From positions 1 through 33,392 of the forward strand of contig JAJECF010000110.1 in the NCBI GenBank assembly GCA_022822125.1: a stretch of 33,392 nucleotides of DNA, in the 5' to 3' direction. The position numbers and the translations under genes are program-made. Positions 17,794-26,285 of this stretch are shown here, piece by piece; the stretch's first letter is position 1, and every line of letters begins with the position of its first letter. A model generated the notes under the pieces. The model made no database searches. It saw nothing but the letters and a program-made list of their open reading frames with translations, and was not told the origin of the DNA. Source of the stretch: Alphaproteobacteria bacterium. Its GTDB lineage: Bacteria > Pseudomonadota > Alphaproteobacteria > Bin95.

Positions 17794-19452
17794 ATGAGCA
17801 GCCGCCGCCCCCTGGTAACGATCCGGGACCTCAGGATAGACGGCCTGGCGGGCGAGGACTGGCTGCCGATCGTGAACGGTATCGACCTCGACCTCGCTCG
17901 CGGGGAGGTGCTGGGCCTGATCGGCGAGTCGGGCGCCGGCAAGTCCACGGTCGGCCTCGCCGCGATGGGATTCACGCGCGACGGCTGCCGCATCGCCGGC
18001 GGCTCGATCGAATTCGACAGCATCGACCTGGTCGCAGCGTCGGAGGAAACCAAACGCAGCCTGCTCGGCCGGCGCATCGCCTATGTCGCGCAGTCGGCGG
18101 CGGCGAGCTTCAACCCGGCGCACAGGCTGATCGACCAGCATACCGAGGGTCCCGTGCTGCACGGCGTCTCCACGCAGCAGGAGAGCCAGGAAGACGCGAT
18201 GGCGCTCTATGCGCGGCTCAGGCTGCCGGAGCCGGAGAGCATCGGCTTTCGCTATCCGCACCAGGTCTCCGGCGGGCAATTGCAGCGCGCCATGACCGCG
18301 ATGGCGATGTCCTGCCGGCCGGACCTCATCGTCTTCGACGAGCCGACCACGGCCCTCGATGTCACAACGCAGATCGAGGTGCTGGCCGCGATCCGCGACA
18401 TCGTCGAGCAGTTCGGCACGGCGGCCATCTACATTACCCACGATCTTGCCGTGGTGGCGCAGATGGCGGACCGGATCAAGGTGCTGCTCAAGGGCGACGA
18501 GGTGGAGGAGAACGACACCCGCGCCATGCTGGCCGACCCGCAGGAGGACTACACCAAATCGCTCTGGGCGGTCAGGAGCTTCCGGCGGCCGGAACAGCCG
18601 CCCGCCGCGAACGGCGTCCGGCCGGTCATCTCCATAGCGGGCGTGACCGCCGGCTACGGCGCGGCCGCCGATGTGCTGCACGATGTATCCTTCGACATTT
18701 ATCCGGGGCGCACGGTCGCGGTGGTGGGCGAATCCGGCTCCGGCAAATCGACCGTCGCGCGCTGCATCACCGGCCTCCTGCCGCCGCGCCGGGGCGAGGT
18801 CAGGTTCAACGGCGCGCCCCTGCCCGCCAGCTACCGGAACCGCAGCAAGGACCAGCTCCGGCAGGTGCAGATGATCTACCAGATGGCGGATACGGCGCTG
18901 AATCCGAAGCTCCGCATCCGGGACATTATCGGGCGCCCGGTGCAGTTCTACCGGGGGCTCAGGGGCGGCGAGCTGCGCCGGCGGACCGCGGAGCTTCTGG
19001 AGCAGATCGAGCTCGAACCGGACCTCTATATCGACCGCCTGCCGTCGGAGCTGTCCGGCGGGCAGAAGCAGCGCGTCGGCATAGCGCGCGCGCTCGCGGC
19101 GGAGGCGCAATTCGTCATCTGCGACGAGGTGACGTCCGCGCTCGACCAGCTTGTCGCCGAGGGCATCCTCAAGCTTCTGGACCGGCTCCAGAAGGAACTG
19201 GACCTGGCCTACATGTTCATCACCCACGATCTCGCCACGGTGCGCGCCATCGCCGACGAGGTGGTGGTGATGAAGGACGGCCATGTCGTCGAGGCGGGGC
19301 CGAAAACGGACATGTTCACTCCGCCGCATCACGACTACACCGACCTGCTGCTAAGCTCGGTGCCGGAAATGGACCCGGACTGGCTCGACCGGCTGCTGGC
19401 GGAGCGCGGCGTGGACAATATCGGCGAGGCGGCGCGCGGCACGTCCGCCTGA
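17794..19452 (+). CDS. Peptide-type ABC transporter ATPase, fused DppD-DppF
   Basis: A 552-residue protein with two full nucleotide-binding domains. Domain 1 has Walker A GESGAGKST, signature VSGGQLQRA, Walker B LIVFDEPTTALD and switch THDLAVV. Domain 2 has GESGSGKST, LSGGQKQRV, FVICDEVTSALD and THDLATV. Both sites look catalytically complete. Fusion of the D and F subunits is common in alphaproteobacterial peptide importers. ATG 17794 is preceded by AGAGACAGGA. It energises the two permeases encoded upstream. Confidence 0.93.
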   Translation: MSSRRPLVTIRDLRIDGLAGEDWLPIVNGIDLDLARGEVLGLIGESGAGKSTVGLAAMGFTRDGCRIAGGSIEFDSIDLVAASEETKRSLLGRRIAYVAQSAAASFNPAHRLIDQHTEGPVLHGVSTQQESQEDAMALYARLRLPEPESIGFRYPHQVSGGQLQRAMTAMAMSCRPDLIVFDEPTTALDVTTQIEVLAAIRDIVEQFGTAAIYITHDLAVVAQMADRIKVLLKGDEVEENDTRAMLADPQEDYTKSLWAVRSFRRPEQPPAANGVRPVISIAGVTAGYGAAADVLHDVSFDIYPGRTVAVVGESGSGKSTVARCITGLLPPRRGEVRFNGAPLPASYRNRSKDQLRQVQMIYQMADTALNPKLRIRDIIGRPVQFYRGLRGGELRRRTAELLEQIELEPDLYIDRLPSELSGGQKQRVGIARALAAEAQFVICDEVTSALDQLVAEGILKLLDRLQKELDLAYMFITHDLATVRAIADEVVVMKDGHVVEAGPKTDMFTPPHHDYTDLLLSSVPEMDPDWLDRLLAERGVDNIGEAARGTSA

Positions 19453-19510
19453 TCCGCCCCGACGCGAACAGCGGATGATCCATTGAAGCAACCACAGGGA
19501 GAATTCCTCC

Positions 19511-21055
19511 ATGAACTTCAAACTCGATAGACGGACCTTGTTGAAGGCGAGCGCTGCGACGGCGCTCGCGGCGGGCGTCGGGCCGGGACAGGCGGCAGCC
19601 GCAGGGCCGAAGGCCGGCGGCACATTGCGGCTCGGCCTTTCGGGCGGCAACACCACCGACAGCTGGGACGGGCGCACCCATTCCGACGTGTTCATGCAGG
19701 TCTCGGCGATGGGCGGCGTGTTCGACTGCATCACCGAGATCGCCGCGGACGGCTCGCTGGCGGGCGAGCTTGCCGAAAGCTGGGAGCCCTCGGCCGACCT
19801 CGCGACCTGGACCTTCAATCTGCGCAAGGGCGTCGAGTTCCACAACGGCAAGAGCTTCGGCGCCGACGACGTCATCGAGTCGCTGCAGATGCATGTGGCG
19901 GAGGGCGCCAAGTCGCCGGCCAAGCCGCTGGTCGAGCCCATTGTCGAGATGAAGAAGATGAACGACCACCAGGTCCAGTTCGTCCTCAATGCCGGCAATG
20001 CCGACTTCCCCTATCTGCTCTCGGACTACCACATCCTGATCTACCCGGCCGGCATGGCGGACGAGGCGATCCGCAAGGGCATCGGCACCGGCGCCTACCG
20101 CAATGCGGGCTTCGACCCGGGCGTGCGCCTGCAACTGGAGCGCAACCCCAACGCCTACAAGCAGACCTGGTTCGACGAGGTCGAGGCGATCTCGATCACC
20201 GACCCGGCGGCGCGGGTCAGTGCGCTGATGACCGGCGAGGTGGACGCGATCAGCCGTATCGACGCCAAGTCGGTGCGGCTGCTGGACCGCAATCCGGCCG
20301 TTGAGGTGTCGGAGGTGACGGGTAACCAGCACTACACCTTCCCGATGATTACGACGGCGGCGCCCTTCGACAACAACGATGTGCGCCTGGCGCTCAAATA
20401 TCTCTTCGACCGGGAGGATCTGGTCCGCAAGATCCTGCTGGGGCACGGCAAGGTCGGCAACGACCACCCGATCGGGCCCGCCAACCGCTTCTACCATGCG
20501 GAGCTGGAACAGCGGGTTTACGACCCCGACAAGGCGAAATTCCACCTGAAGAAAGCCGGAGTGGACAGCCTGCAACTCGATCTCTCGGCTTCCGATGCGG
20601 CCTTTGCCGGCGCCGTGGACGCCTCGCAGCTCTTCCAGGAATCGGCGAAGGCCGGCGGGGTTTCCATCAATGTCATCAAGGAGCCGGCGGACGGCTACTG
20701 GTCCAATGTGTGGATGAAGAAGCCGTTCTGCGCCTGCTTCTGGTCCGGGCGGGCGACCGAGGACCTGATGTTCGCGACCGCCTATGCGGCCGGCAAGCCC
20801 TGGAACGACAGCTACTGGGATCACGGGCGCTTCAACAAGCTGCTCGCCGAGGCGCGGACCGAAGTCGACGAGGCCCGGCGCCGGGAGCTCTATTACGAGA
20901 TGCAGGTCATCGTGCGCGACGAGGGCGGCGTGGCCGTGCCGATGTACGCCAACTGGATCGACGCCAAGTCGAAGAAGCTGGCCCATGGCGAGCATCTGGG
21001 CAATGTCTGGGCGCTCGATTCCGCGCGCATCATCGAACGCTGGTGGTTCGCCTGA
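19511..21055 (+). CDS. Peptide-type ABC transporter substrate-binding protein
   Basis: A 514-residue periplasmic binding protein of the SBP_bac_5 family. The N-terminal Tat-like signal LDRRTLLKASAATALAAGVG ends near QAAAA. Family motifs include LAESWEPSADLATWTFNLRK, GVEFHNGKSFGADDV, IGTGAYRNAGFDPGVRLQLE, NDVRLALKYLFDRE, and a C-terminal EARTEVDEARRRELYYEMQV half-transporter segment. It delivers substrate to the permease pair. ATG 19511 follows GGGAGAATTCC. It is the last gene before a strong terminator. Confidence 0.92.
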   Translation: MNFKLDRRTLLKASAATALAAGVGPGQAAAAGPKAGGTLRLGLSGGNTTDSWDGRTHSDVFMQVSAMGGVFDCITEIAADGSLAGELAESWEPSADLATWTFNLRKGVEFHNGKSFGADDVIESLQMHVAEGAKSPAKPLVEPIVEMKKMNDHQVQFVLNAGNADFPYLLSDYHILIYPAGMADEAIRKGIGTGAYRNAGFDPGVRLQLERNPNAYKQTWFDEVEAISITDPAARVSALMTGEVDAISRIDAKSVRLLDRNPAVEVSEVTGNQHYTFPMITTAAPFDNNDVRLALKYLFDREDLVRKILLGHGKVGNDHPIGPANRFYHAELEQRVYDPDKAKFHLKKAGVDSLQLDLSASDAAFAGAVDASQLFQESAKAGGVSINVIKEPADGYWSNVWMKKPFCACFWSGRATEDLMFATAYAAGKPWNDSYWDHGRFNKLLAEARTEVDEARRRELYYEMQVIVRDEGGVAVPMYANWIDAKSKKLAHGEHLGNVWALDSARIIERWWFA

Positions 21056-21085
21056 CCGGCGCAGGCCTCACAGGCCGGTGACAGG

Positions 21086-21115
21086 GGCCGCCGCGCGCCG
21101 CGCGGCGGCCTTTTT
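21086..21115 (+). terminator. Intrinsic terminator of the ABC transporter operon
   Basis: An 11-bp perfect GC stem, GGCCGCCGCGC at 21086-21096 with GCGCGGCGGCC at 21100-21110 and loop GCC, is followed by TTTTT at 21111-21115. It lies between the convergent ends of the SBP gene and the DUF2155 gene. Confidence 0.9.
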
Positions 21116-21126
21116 CCTGCGTCCTG

Positions 21127-21582
21127 CTACTCTGCCGGACTATCGATGCAGTCCAGCGCCCAGATGTCATAGACCGGGTGCTCCAGCGCCGACATGGCGG
21201 GGCTCGACGCAAACATCCAGCCCTGGAAGAGCCGCACCGGCGGGGCGTCCCGGCGGCGCTCGACGATGGTGAGGAAGACCGCGCTTTCCGGCGGCTCCTC
21301 GGGCGGGCGCTTGCGGCAGGCCCAGACCGTGACCTCAAGCGTGCCGAAACGCCTCGTCCGCTCAAGCGGGATCGTCAGGGTGGAAATGCGCGCCGTGACC
21401 TTGTCGAGCGCCTGCAGCACCGTCATCCCCATCTCGCGATAGGTGAAGGTCTCCCCCTGCCCGGCCGCCGGCCCGGCAGCCAGCAGCAACAGAAGCGCTG
21501 GAACCCAGCGCAGGTGAAAACCGAAGATCTTGCGGCCGCAGGCAGGTGGCCTGGCGCGTCGGGCCTCAGCCCTTCTTGTCAT
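21127..21582 (-). CDS. DUF2155 domain protein, exported
   Basis: A 151-residue protein with a basic N-terminus and a hydrophobic signal segment (WVPALLLLLAAGPAAGQG, residues ~26-43). The DUF2155 core follows: MTVLQALDKVTARISTLTIP, FGTLEVTVWACRKRPPEEPP, and LFQGWMFASSPAMSALEHPV with a final WALDCIDSP. The function is unknown; the family is nearly confined to alphaproteobacteria and often lies next to NDUFA12 and mlaD homologues, as here. The ATG at 21582 overlaps the end of mlaD by 17 bp; a later start is possible but would shorten the signal peptide's basic region. Confidence 0.85.
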   Translation of the reverse strand: MTRRAEARRARPPACGRKIFGFHLRWVPALLLLLAAGPAAGQGETFTYREMGMTVLQALDKVTARISTLTIPLERTRRFGTLEVTVWACRKRPPEEPPESAVFLTIVERRRDAPPVRLFQGWMFASSPAMSALEHPVYDIWALDCIDSPAE

Positions 21583-22021
21583 CGGCGCCGCTGAAGATGA
21601 AGCGGCCGATCAGGTCCTCTATGCTGATTGAGGACTGCGCGAAGCGGATGCGCCCGCCGGGCGGGATGGCGTCGTCCTCGGCGCCCGGCGTCACCTGCAC
21701 ATATTTGCCGCCGAGCAGGCTTTCGCTTGCGATCTTCACGGAACTGTCCGTCGGCAGCTTGACCGAGGGGTCGATGGAGAAGGTCACCAGCGCCGCGAAG
21801 GTCTCGGTATCCAGCTTCTGTCCGGAGACGGCGCCGATCCTGATGCCGCTCATCCGCACATCGGCGCCCACGGAAAGCCCGCCGATATTGTCGAACTCGG
21901 CCGAGACCTCGTAACCGCCGCCGCGGCCGAGATCGGCTGTCGAATAGGCGAAGAACACGAAGGCCGCCGCCGCCAGCAACACCGCCGCGCCCGTTATCGT
22001 CTCCAGCACGCTGCGCCGCAT
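21566..22021 (-). CDS. mlaD: MlaD-type MCE protein, phospholipid ABC transport
   Basis: A 151-residue single-MCE-domain protein. One N-terminal transmembrane helix (ITGAAVLLAAAAFVFFAYST) is followed by the MCE domain: YEVSAEFDNIGGLSVGADVR, MSGIRIGAVSG, and SVKIASESLLGGKYVQVTPG. The length matches MlaD of the Mla pathway, which keeps outer-membrane lipid asymmetry by moving phospholipids between membranes. The other mla genes are not in the window. ATG 22021 starts 2 bp after the NDUFA12 stop. Confidence 0.9.
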   Translation of the reverse strand: MRRSVLETITGAAVLLAAAAFVFFAYSTADLGRGGGYEVSAEFDNIGGLSVGADVRMSGIRIGAVSGQKLDTETFAALVTFSIDPSVKLPTDSSVKIASESLLGGKYVQVTPGAEDDAIPPGGRIRFAQSSISIEDLIGRFIFSGADDKKG

Positions 22022-22023
22022 CG

Positions 22024-22377
22024 TCAGGGCGTCCAGGCCTCGTAATCGCCTGTCGCCGGCGCGCGGCGCCCTCCGGCGAAATCGTGCCCCGGCGGGCGGT
22101 AGGCGTCCGGCGTGCCGGTGAGGTTGGGCTCGTGCGGCCGCTGCCAGGGATAGCGCGGCCGGTCGGAGCCCGGCGGTTCGTCGCACATGCGATGCAGCCA
22201 GGCATGCCATTCCGGCGGCACGCGCGAGGCCTCCACCGGCCCGTCATAGACCACCCAGCGCCGCGCGCGCCCGTGCAGGCGGCCCCGGCGGCTGCGATAG
22301 TAGCGGTTGCCCTGCTCGTCCTCACCGACGAACTCGCCCTGCATCCATGTGTAAAGCCGCGTTCCGATGGAAGTCAC
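22024..22377 (-). CDS. NADH:ubiquinone oxidoreductase subunit NDUFA12 homologue
   Basis: A 117-residue accessory subunit of complex I, also found in mitochondria. Features are IGTRLYTWMQGEFVGEDEQG, then NRYYRSR, RRWVVYDGPVEASRVPPEWH and AWLHRM, with a Pro-rich tail (YPWQRPHEPNLTGTPDAYRP) that is the family signature. The start is GTG 22377 (TSIGTRLYTW) with GGAGGG about 9 bp upstream. It is the first gene of a minus-strand cluster with mlaD and DUF2155 and points away from the CRISPR locus. This subunit is a good marker for an alphaproteobacterial host. Confidence 0.92.
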   Translation of the reverse strand: MTSIGTRLYTWMQGEFVGEDEQGNRYYRSRRGRLHGRARRWVVYDGPVEASRVPPEWHAWLHRMCDEPPGSDRPRYPWQRPHEPNLTGTPDAYRPPGHDFAGGRRAPATGDYEAWTP

Positions 22378-22620
22378 GTGCCGGGTCCCTCCGGAATTCG
22401 AACGGTTATCGCACCGGCCGGCCCGCCGGTCAAACCCGTGACAGAGCGAAATAGGCATGATCTGACGGGCTGGCCGACGCCATGTCGGGAAGGGACGGCG
22501 GGTCCGCGCTGCGCAACTCCGACCGTTTGACCGATTGTAAAGCGAAACGCGGGCCAATTGAAAGAATCGGGTCGGATCGACCGCCGAAACGGAAACGGGA
22601 GGCGGGGCGATAACGGCGGC

Positions 22621-22653
22621 AAAAACGAGAGGGGAGAGGCAACGCCTCTCCCC
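22621..22653 (-). terminator. Intrinsic terminator of the tracrRNA
   Basis: On the minus strand, GGGGAGAGGC, loop GTT, GCCTCTCCCC forms a 10-bp stem (22653-22631). CGA/TCG flanks can extend it around an internal loop, and TTTTT follows at 22625-22621. It serves as the 3' domain and terminator of the tracrRNA. Confidence 0.88.
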
Positions 22654-22772
22654 TTATTCGTCTGGCAATCCCCCGCGGAGGATTGCCTTACTGTAGTGCA
22701 ACTGCAAGCAGTTACACGGCTTTTGCCGCTGCTCTCCAAAACAGCCACCAATGCTTGCATGGGCCCGGCGCG
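22621..22772 (-). ncRNA. Type II-C tracrRNA with split anti-repeat
   Basis: Read on the minus strand. GCTGTTTTGGAGAGCA (22745-22730) is perfectly complementary to repeat nt 9-24 of the crRNA. ACTACAGT (22697-22690) pairs with repeat nt 1-8, with one G-U. A 32-nt insert (22729-22698) separates them and can form CGGC-AAAA-GCCG and AACUG-CUUG-CAGUU hairpins. Next come AAGGC and a nexus-like stem (GGCAATCC, loop, GGATTGCC; 22687-22664), then a terminator hairpin. ACTACAGTAAGGC resembles the CUACAAUAAGGC of the Neisseria meningitidis tracrRNA. The 5' end near 22772 is inferred from a weak -10 (TATGTT, 22784-22779). Length is about 150 nt. Confidence 0.85.
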
Positions 22773-22824
22773 CAAGTCAACATACTCCCGGCATCTAGCG
22801 ATCAGAACTGTCGGGGGCTTTGGA

Positions 22825-25800
22825 TTGAAGATTGGATGGGGAATCGATGTCGGCGTGGCCAGCCTCGGCTTCGCAGTCATCGAACTGGATACCGCGAATC
22901 GCCCGGCGCGGCTGATAGACGGCGTTGCGCTCGTCTATCCTGCTCCCACAGGCGGGGCGGAGCGGACGCGCCACAAGTCCATGCGGACGCAATACCGACG
23001 CCGCGCCAAGCGGGTAAAGGCGCTGCGCGCGGAACTTGTTCATCTGCTCAACCTCGGTCCCGGCTTCTCCGACAGCCCCTCGAAGCGCAATAATTCGCGG
23101 GTCCGTCTGAGGGCGAAGGGGCTGGAAGACCGCCTTAAAGCCGGCGATCTGGCCCGCGCCATTCTGCATATCGCGAAAAACCGGGGCCAGCGCCTGACGC
23201 GCGGCCTCAAGGAAGACTCCAAAACCGAGGCCGGGCAGAAAGGAAACAGCGACAACGACCGCCAGAAGATGGCAGAAACGGCGAACGAAACCAAAAGGAA
23301 GCTCGCCGCTCTCGGTACCGAATTGGGACTGGATGGCGATGCTCACCCCTCGCAACTGCTGATGCGCGAGGCCGGTGACACGGGCCAGACACGGTTGAAG
23401 AAAGACCGCGAGGGGATGCCGGTCTTCACCCGCGCCATGGCGCAGGCGGAACTGGACGCCCTTCTGACAGCCCAAAAACCCCATCACGCGGCACTGACGG
23501 ACGAGGTTTGCGAGAAACTCAGGGACATGGTGTTCGAGGAAGCAGAGCCGAAAACACCGCCTGTCGGCAAATGCCGCTACGGCGTCCGAGACGCCGACGG
23601 CGAGATCGAACCCCGGCTGCCGCGCGGCAGCGACCTGTTCCAACGCAAGCGCATCTACGAGGAAGTGAACAATCTGCGCTTGGTCTGCTCCCGGACGGCG
23701 GCGGACTCGCCCCTGGACATGACGCAGCGCAACCGCCTCGCTTCCCTGCTGCTCGACGGGAAGGACCTGACCGCTGCGAGGGTGCGCAAAGCGCTGGGTT
23801 TGGGGCGCGGCTCACTGGCCGACATGACCAGTCTGGATATCCGGCGCAAGGGCAGGAGGACGGCCGGCGAACTGAAGGGCCATCCGCTTGCCGCCGCCAT
23901 GAGCAAGGCCGATGCGCTCGAACAATGGCGAGGCTTCGATGAGGACCGGCGTGAGAAGATTGCCGATCTTGTCCGTACGGAAGACGACCGGGAGGTCCTG
24001 AGCGCCGAATTAGAAACGCTAGGTCTTCAGGCGGACATCGTTCAGGCGCTCTCCGATGCGCGCCTGCCGGCCGCCTATTCCGCCGCCGGCGCGACCGCGA
24101 CCCGGAAGCTGCTGGCGGAACTGGCAGCAGAGGTCATCACGCACTACGAAGCAGAACAACGGGCCGGACTCGAATCTCTTGATCGGGAGCCTCCAAGTCT
24201 CGACCGTTTGCCCTACTACGGGGAAATCCTGCAAGGATGGTGCATCGGCGGCAGCGGCAATCCCAACGATGTCAACGAAGCCCGTCTCGGCCGTATCCCG
24301 AATCCGGTCGTCCATGTGGCACTTAATCAGCTACGCAAAACGGCCAACGATTACCTGAAGCTCTACGGCAAGCCTGCGCGAATTTGCATCGAACTGGCCC
24401 GTGACCTGAACAAAAGCGCCGAGGAGCGCGAGAACGCCGAGAAAGAGAATCTCAAAAACCGCAAGGAGAACGAAGCGCACATCGAGTCTCTGGGCGCCCA
24501 TAAGCGCAAGCTCAAGCCGGAAGACCTGAAACGAATGAGACTCCATAGAATGCAGGGCGGAGAATGCCTATACACGGGAGAACCGATCTGCATGGAGCAC
24601 CTTTTCGACGGGTCTGTTGAGATCGACCACATCCTGCCTTACGCCGCAACCGGAGACGATGGCATCGCCAATCTCGCTTTGGTGTTCAAGGAAGCCAATC
24701 AATGCAAACGCAAACGGCCTCCTTTCGAGGCATTCAGCAATGGATACAAGGGCAAGGACTATGCGCACATCCTTAAGCGAGCTAGGAAACGCGGCGGGAG
24801 CGTGTATTGGCGTTTCAAAGAAGACGCCATGGAGCGTTACAAGAACCAGGACGAATTCGAACGCCGGTTCCTCAACGATACGCGCTACATTGCAAGAACG
24901 GCGGCGCGTTACCTGTCTTGCGTCTGCGCCGACCCTAACGGCATCGTCAGCCTGAATGGCAGAATCACATCGAACCTCCGTTACTTGTGGGGCCTCCATA
25001 CCGTAATCCGGGAAATAATGGTGGAGGAAGGACGGCTCGATGTCGGCGATACCGTGCCACCCAGAGACGGTGAAACTCTCGAAGAAAGGCAGGCCAGACT
25101 CAAACGCACCGACAAGATACGCTGGGACCATCGGCACCACCTTCTGGATGCGGTCGTGGCCGCCTGCACAACCCGAAGCGATGTGCAGCGCCTACAGACG
25201 CTTGCTGCGCGCGATACGGGCGACGAGAAAGCCAGTCAAATTCTGGCGCAAGTTCGCCGCGCCAATCCGCTCTTCGAGGATATCGGTATATGCTGGCAGG
25301 ATGGGTTTCGGGGAATAGCAAAAGCTTTTCTGCAAGGCCGGAGACCCGCAGAAACGGTGGACAAATCGCCCGTTACCGCCGTGGTCGTGAAGGCCGACCA
25401 CGATCCGCGGGGCCAACTGCATGAGGCTACGAATTACGGCCTTATATGCGAAGTGCCCGGCAAGCCCGGTCAGTACGTTGCCCGGGACCATGTTTCGATT
25501 TCGGAGGGCCTGGACGCCAAGCAGATAGCAGCGCTCGGCGTGCGCGACAATGTAGTCCGGGAGGTGGAACGGGCGAAGGAGCGAGGCGTGCGCTTCTGGT
25601 GGGGCGGCGACGACCCTGTGTCGGCCCTGCGGAACAATCTGGCCCGCGACCTGGAGAAGATGCGCACAAGGCTTCTCGAACTGATGGAAAAAGCGCCGCC
25701 CGAGGCTCTGGAAAAGGCCCGCACGGAGGGAGGCCGGGAAAAAGCGCGGGCAGAATGGGCGAAGAAGCGGTACATCGCGGAGACCGACCGTCGCCGTTTC

Positions 25801-26283
25801 ACGCGGGTCCAGATTGTTTCCCTGCGCATTCTCAAAGGCCCGCTGGTTGGCGGCAAGAAGCCCCGGCAAGCCAATCCGGGCGGAGGAAACGACCGGCTGG
25901 TCTATTTCGTCGATTGCAACGGAAAGCGGAATATCGAGGTTGTTTCGACCTTAGACGCCAACACGCCGGGCTTCAGGGAGCGTTGGCGACGAGGAGGCGG
26001 ACGCCTACTGTTCGTACTAAGGAAGAATGATTTGGTGGAAATGGCTGCCGACCCGGGGAACTCGGATTCACCACGTCTAATCTACCGGACAGTCTCATTC
26101 TCCGGCGCAGGCAATCCCGATCTGGAATTCCTGCCCGCTGAGGAGGCCCGTGCGCCGACGGAAGTGCCGAAGAATGTGCGAACTCGTATCAGAAGCGTCA
26201 CAGCTTTCAACGACCGCAGGCCGGAGATGATCCTGCTCGATTCAACCGGCCGCGAACGCTGGCGCAGTCCGCGCCTCAACTGA
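22825..26283 (+). CDS. cas9: CRISPR-associated endonuclease Cas9, type II-C
   Basis: A 1152-residue RNA-guided nuclease. RuvC-I is IGWGIDVGVASLGFAVIELD with D8. The Arg-rich bridge helix (MRTQYRRRAKRVKALRAELV) is near residues 52-75, followed by the REC lobe. RuvC-II is ARICIELARDL (E523). HNH is VEIDHILPYAATGDDGIANL with D601/H602 and N625; the H-to-N spacing of 23 equals that of Neisseria Cas9. RuvC-III is DHRHHLLDAVVAA (H772, D775). The C-terminus is the PAM-interacting part. TTG 22825 is chosen because it gives MKIGWGIDVG; ATG 22759 would add 22 unconserved residues, and ATG 22558 would put the tracrRNA locus inside the coding region. Lower GC than neighbours. cas1 follows after 2 bp. Confidence 0.95.
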   Translation: MKIGWGIDVGVASLGFAVIELDTANRPARLIDGVALVYPAPTGGAERTRHKSMRTQYRRRAKRVKALRAELVHLLNLGPGFSDSPSKRNNSRVRLRAKGLEDRLKAGDLARAILHIAKNRGQRLTRGLKEDSKTEAGQKGNSDNDRQKMAETANETKRKLAALGTELGLDGDAHPSQLLMREAGDTGQTRLKKDREGMPVFTRAMAQAELDALLTAQKPHHAALTDEVCEKLRDMVFEEAEPKTPPVGKCRYGVRDADGEIEPRLPRGSDLFQRKRIYEEVNNLRLVCSRTAADSPLDMTQRNRLASLLLDGKDLTAARVRKALGLGRGSLADMTSLDIRRKGRRTAGELKGHPLAAAMSKADALEQWRGFDEDRREKIADLVRTEDDREVLSAELETLGLQADIVQALSDARLPAAYSAAGATATRKLLAELAAEVITHYEAEQRAGLESLDREPPSLDRLPYYGEILQGWCIGGSGNPNDVNEARLGRIPNPVVHVALNQLRKTANDYLKLYGKPARICIELARDLNKSAEERENAEKENLKNRKENEAHIESLGAHKRKLKPEDLKRMRLHRMQGGECLYTGEPICMEHLFDGSVEIDHILPYAATGDDGIANLALVFKEANQCKRKRPPFEAFSNGYKGKDYAHILKRARKRGGSVYWRFKEDAMERYKNQDEFERRFLNDTRYIARTAARYLSCVCADPNGIVSLNGRITSNLRYLWGLHTVIREIMVEEGRLDVGDTVPPRDGETLEERQARLKRTDKIRWDHRHHLLDAVVAACTTRSDVQRLQTLAARDTGDEKASQILAQVRRANPLFEDIGICWQDGFRGIAKAFLQGRRPAETVDKSPVTAVVVKADHDPRGQLHEATNYGLICEVPGKPGQYVARDHVSISEGLDAKQIAALGVRDNVVREVERAKERGVRFWWGGDDPVSALRNNLARDLEKMRTRLLELMEKAPPEALEKARTEGGREKARAEWAKKRYIAETDRRRFTRVQIVSLRILKGPLVGGKKPRQANPGGGNDRLVYFVDCNGKRNIEVVSTLDANTPGFRERWRRGGGRLLFVLRKNDLVEMAADPGNSDSPRLIYRTVSFSGAGNPDLEFLPAEEARAPTEVPKNVRTRIRSVTAFNDRRPEMILLDSTGRERWRSPRLN

Positions 26284-26285
26284 CG

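Noticed and set aside
15924..18077. A 717-codon minus-strand frame opposite the ABC permeases
   Set aside because: The His/Asp/Arg/Gln-rich sequence without motifs is an antisense shadow; the plus-strand permeases are clear.
22558..22824. 5' extension of the cas9 frame to ATG 22558 or ATG 22759
   Set aside because: The extension from 22558 translates the tracrRNA anti-repeat, nexus and terminator, and neither extension resembles any Cas9 N-terminus. The family start pattern begins at TTG 22825.
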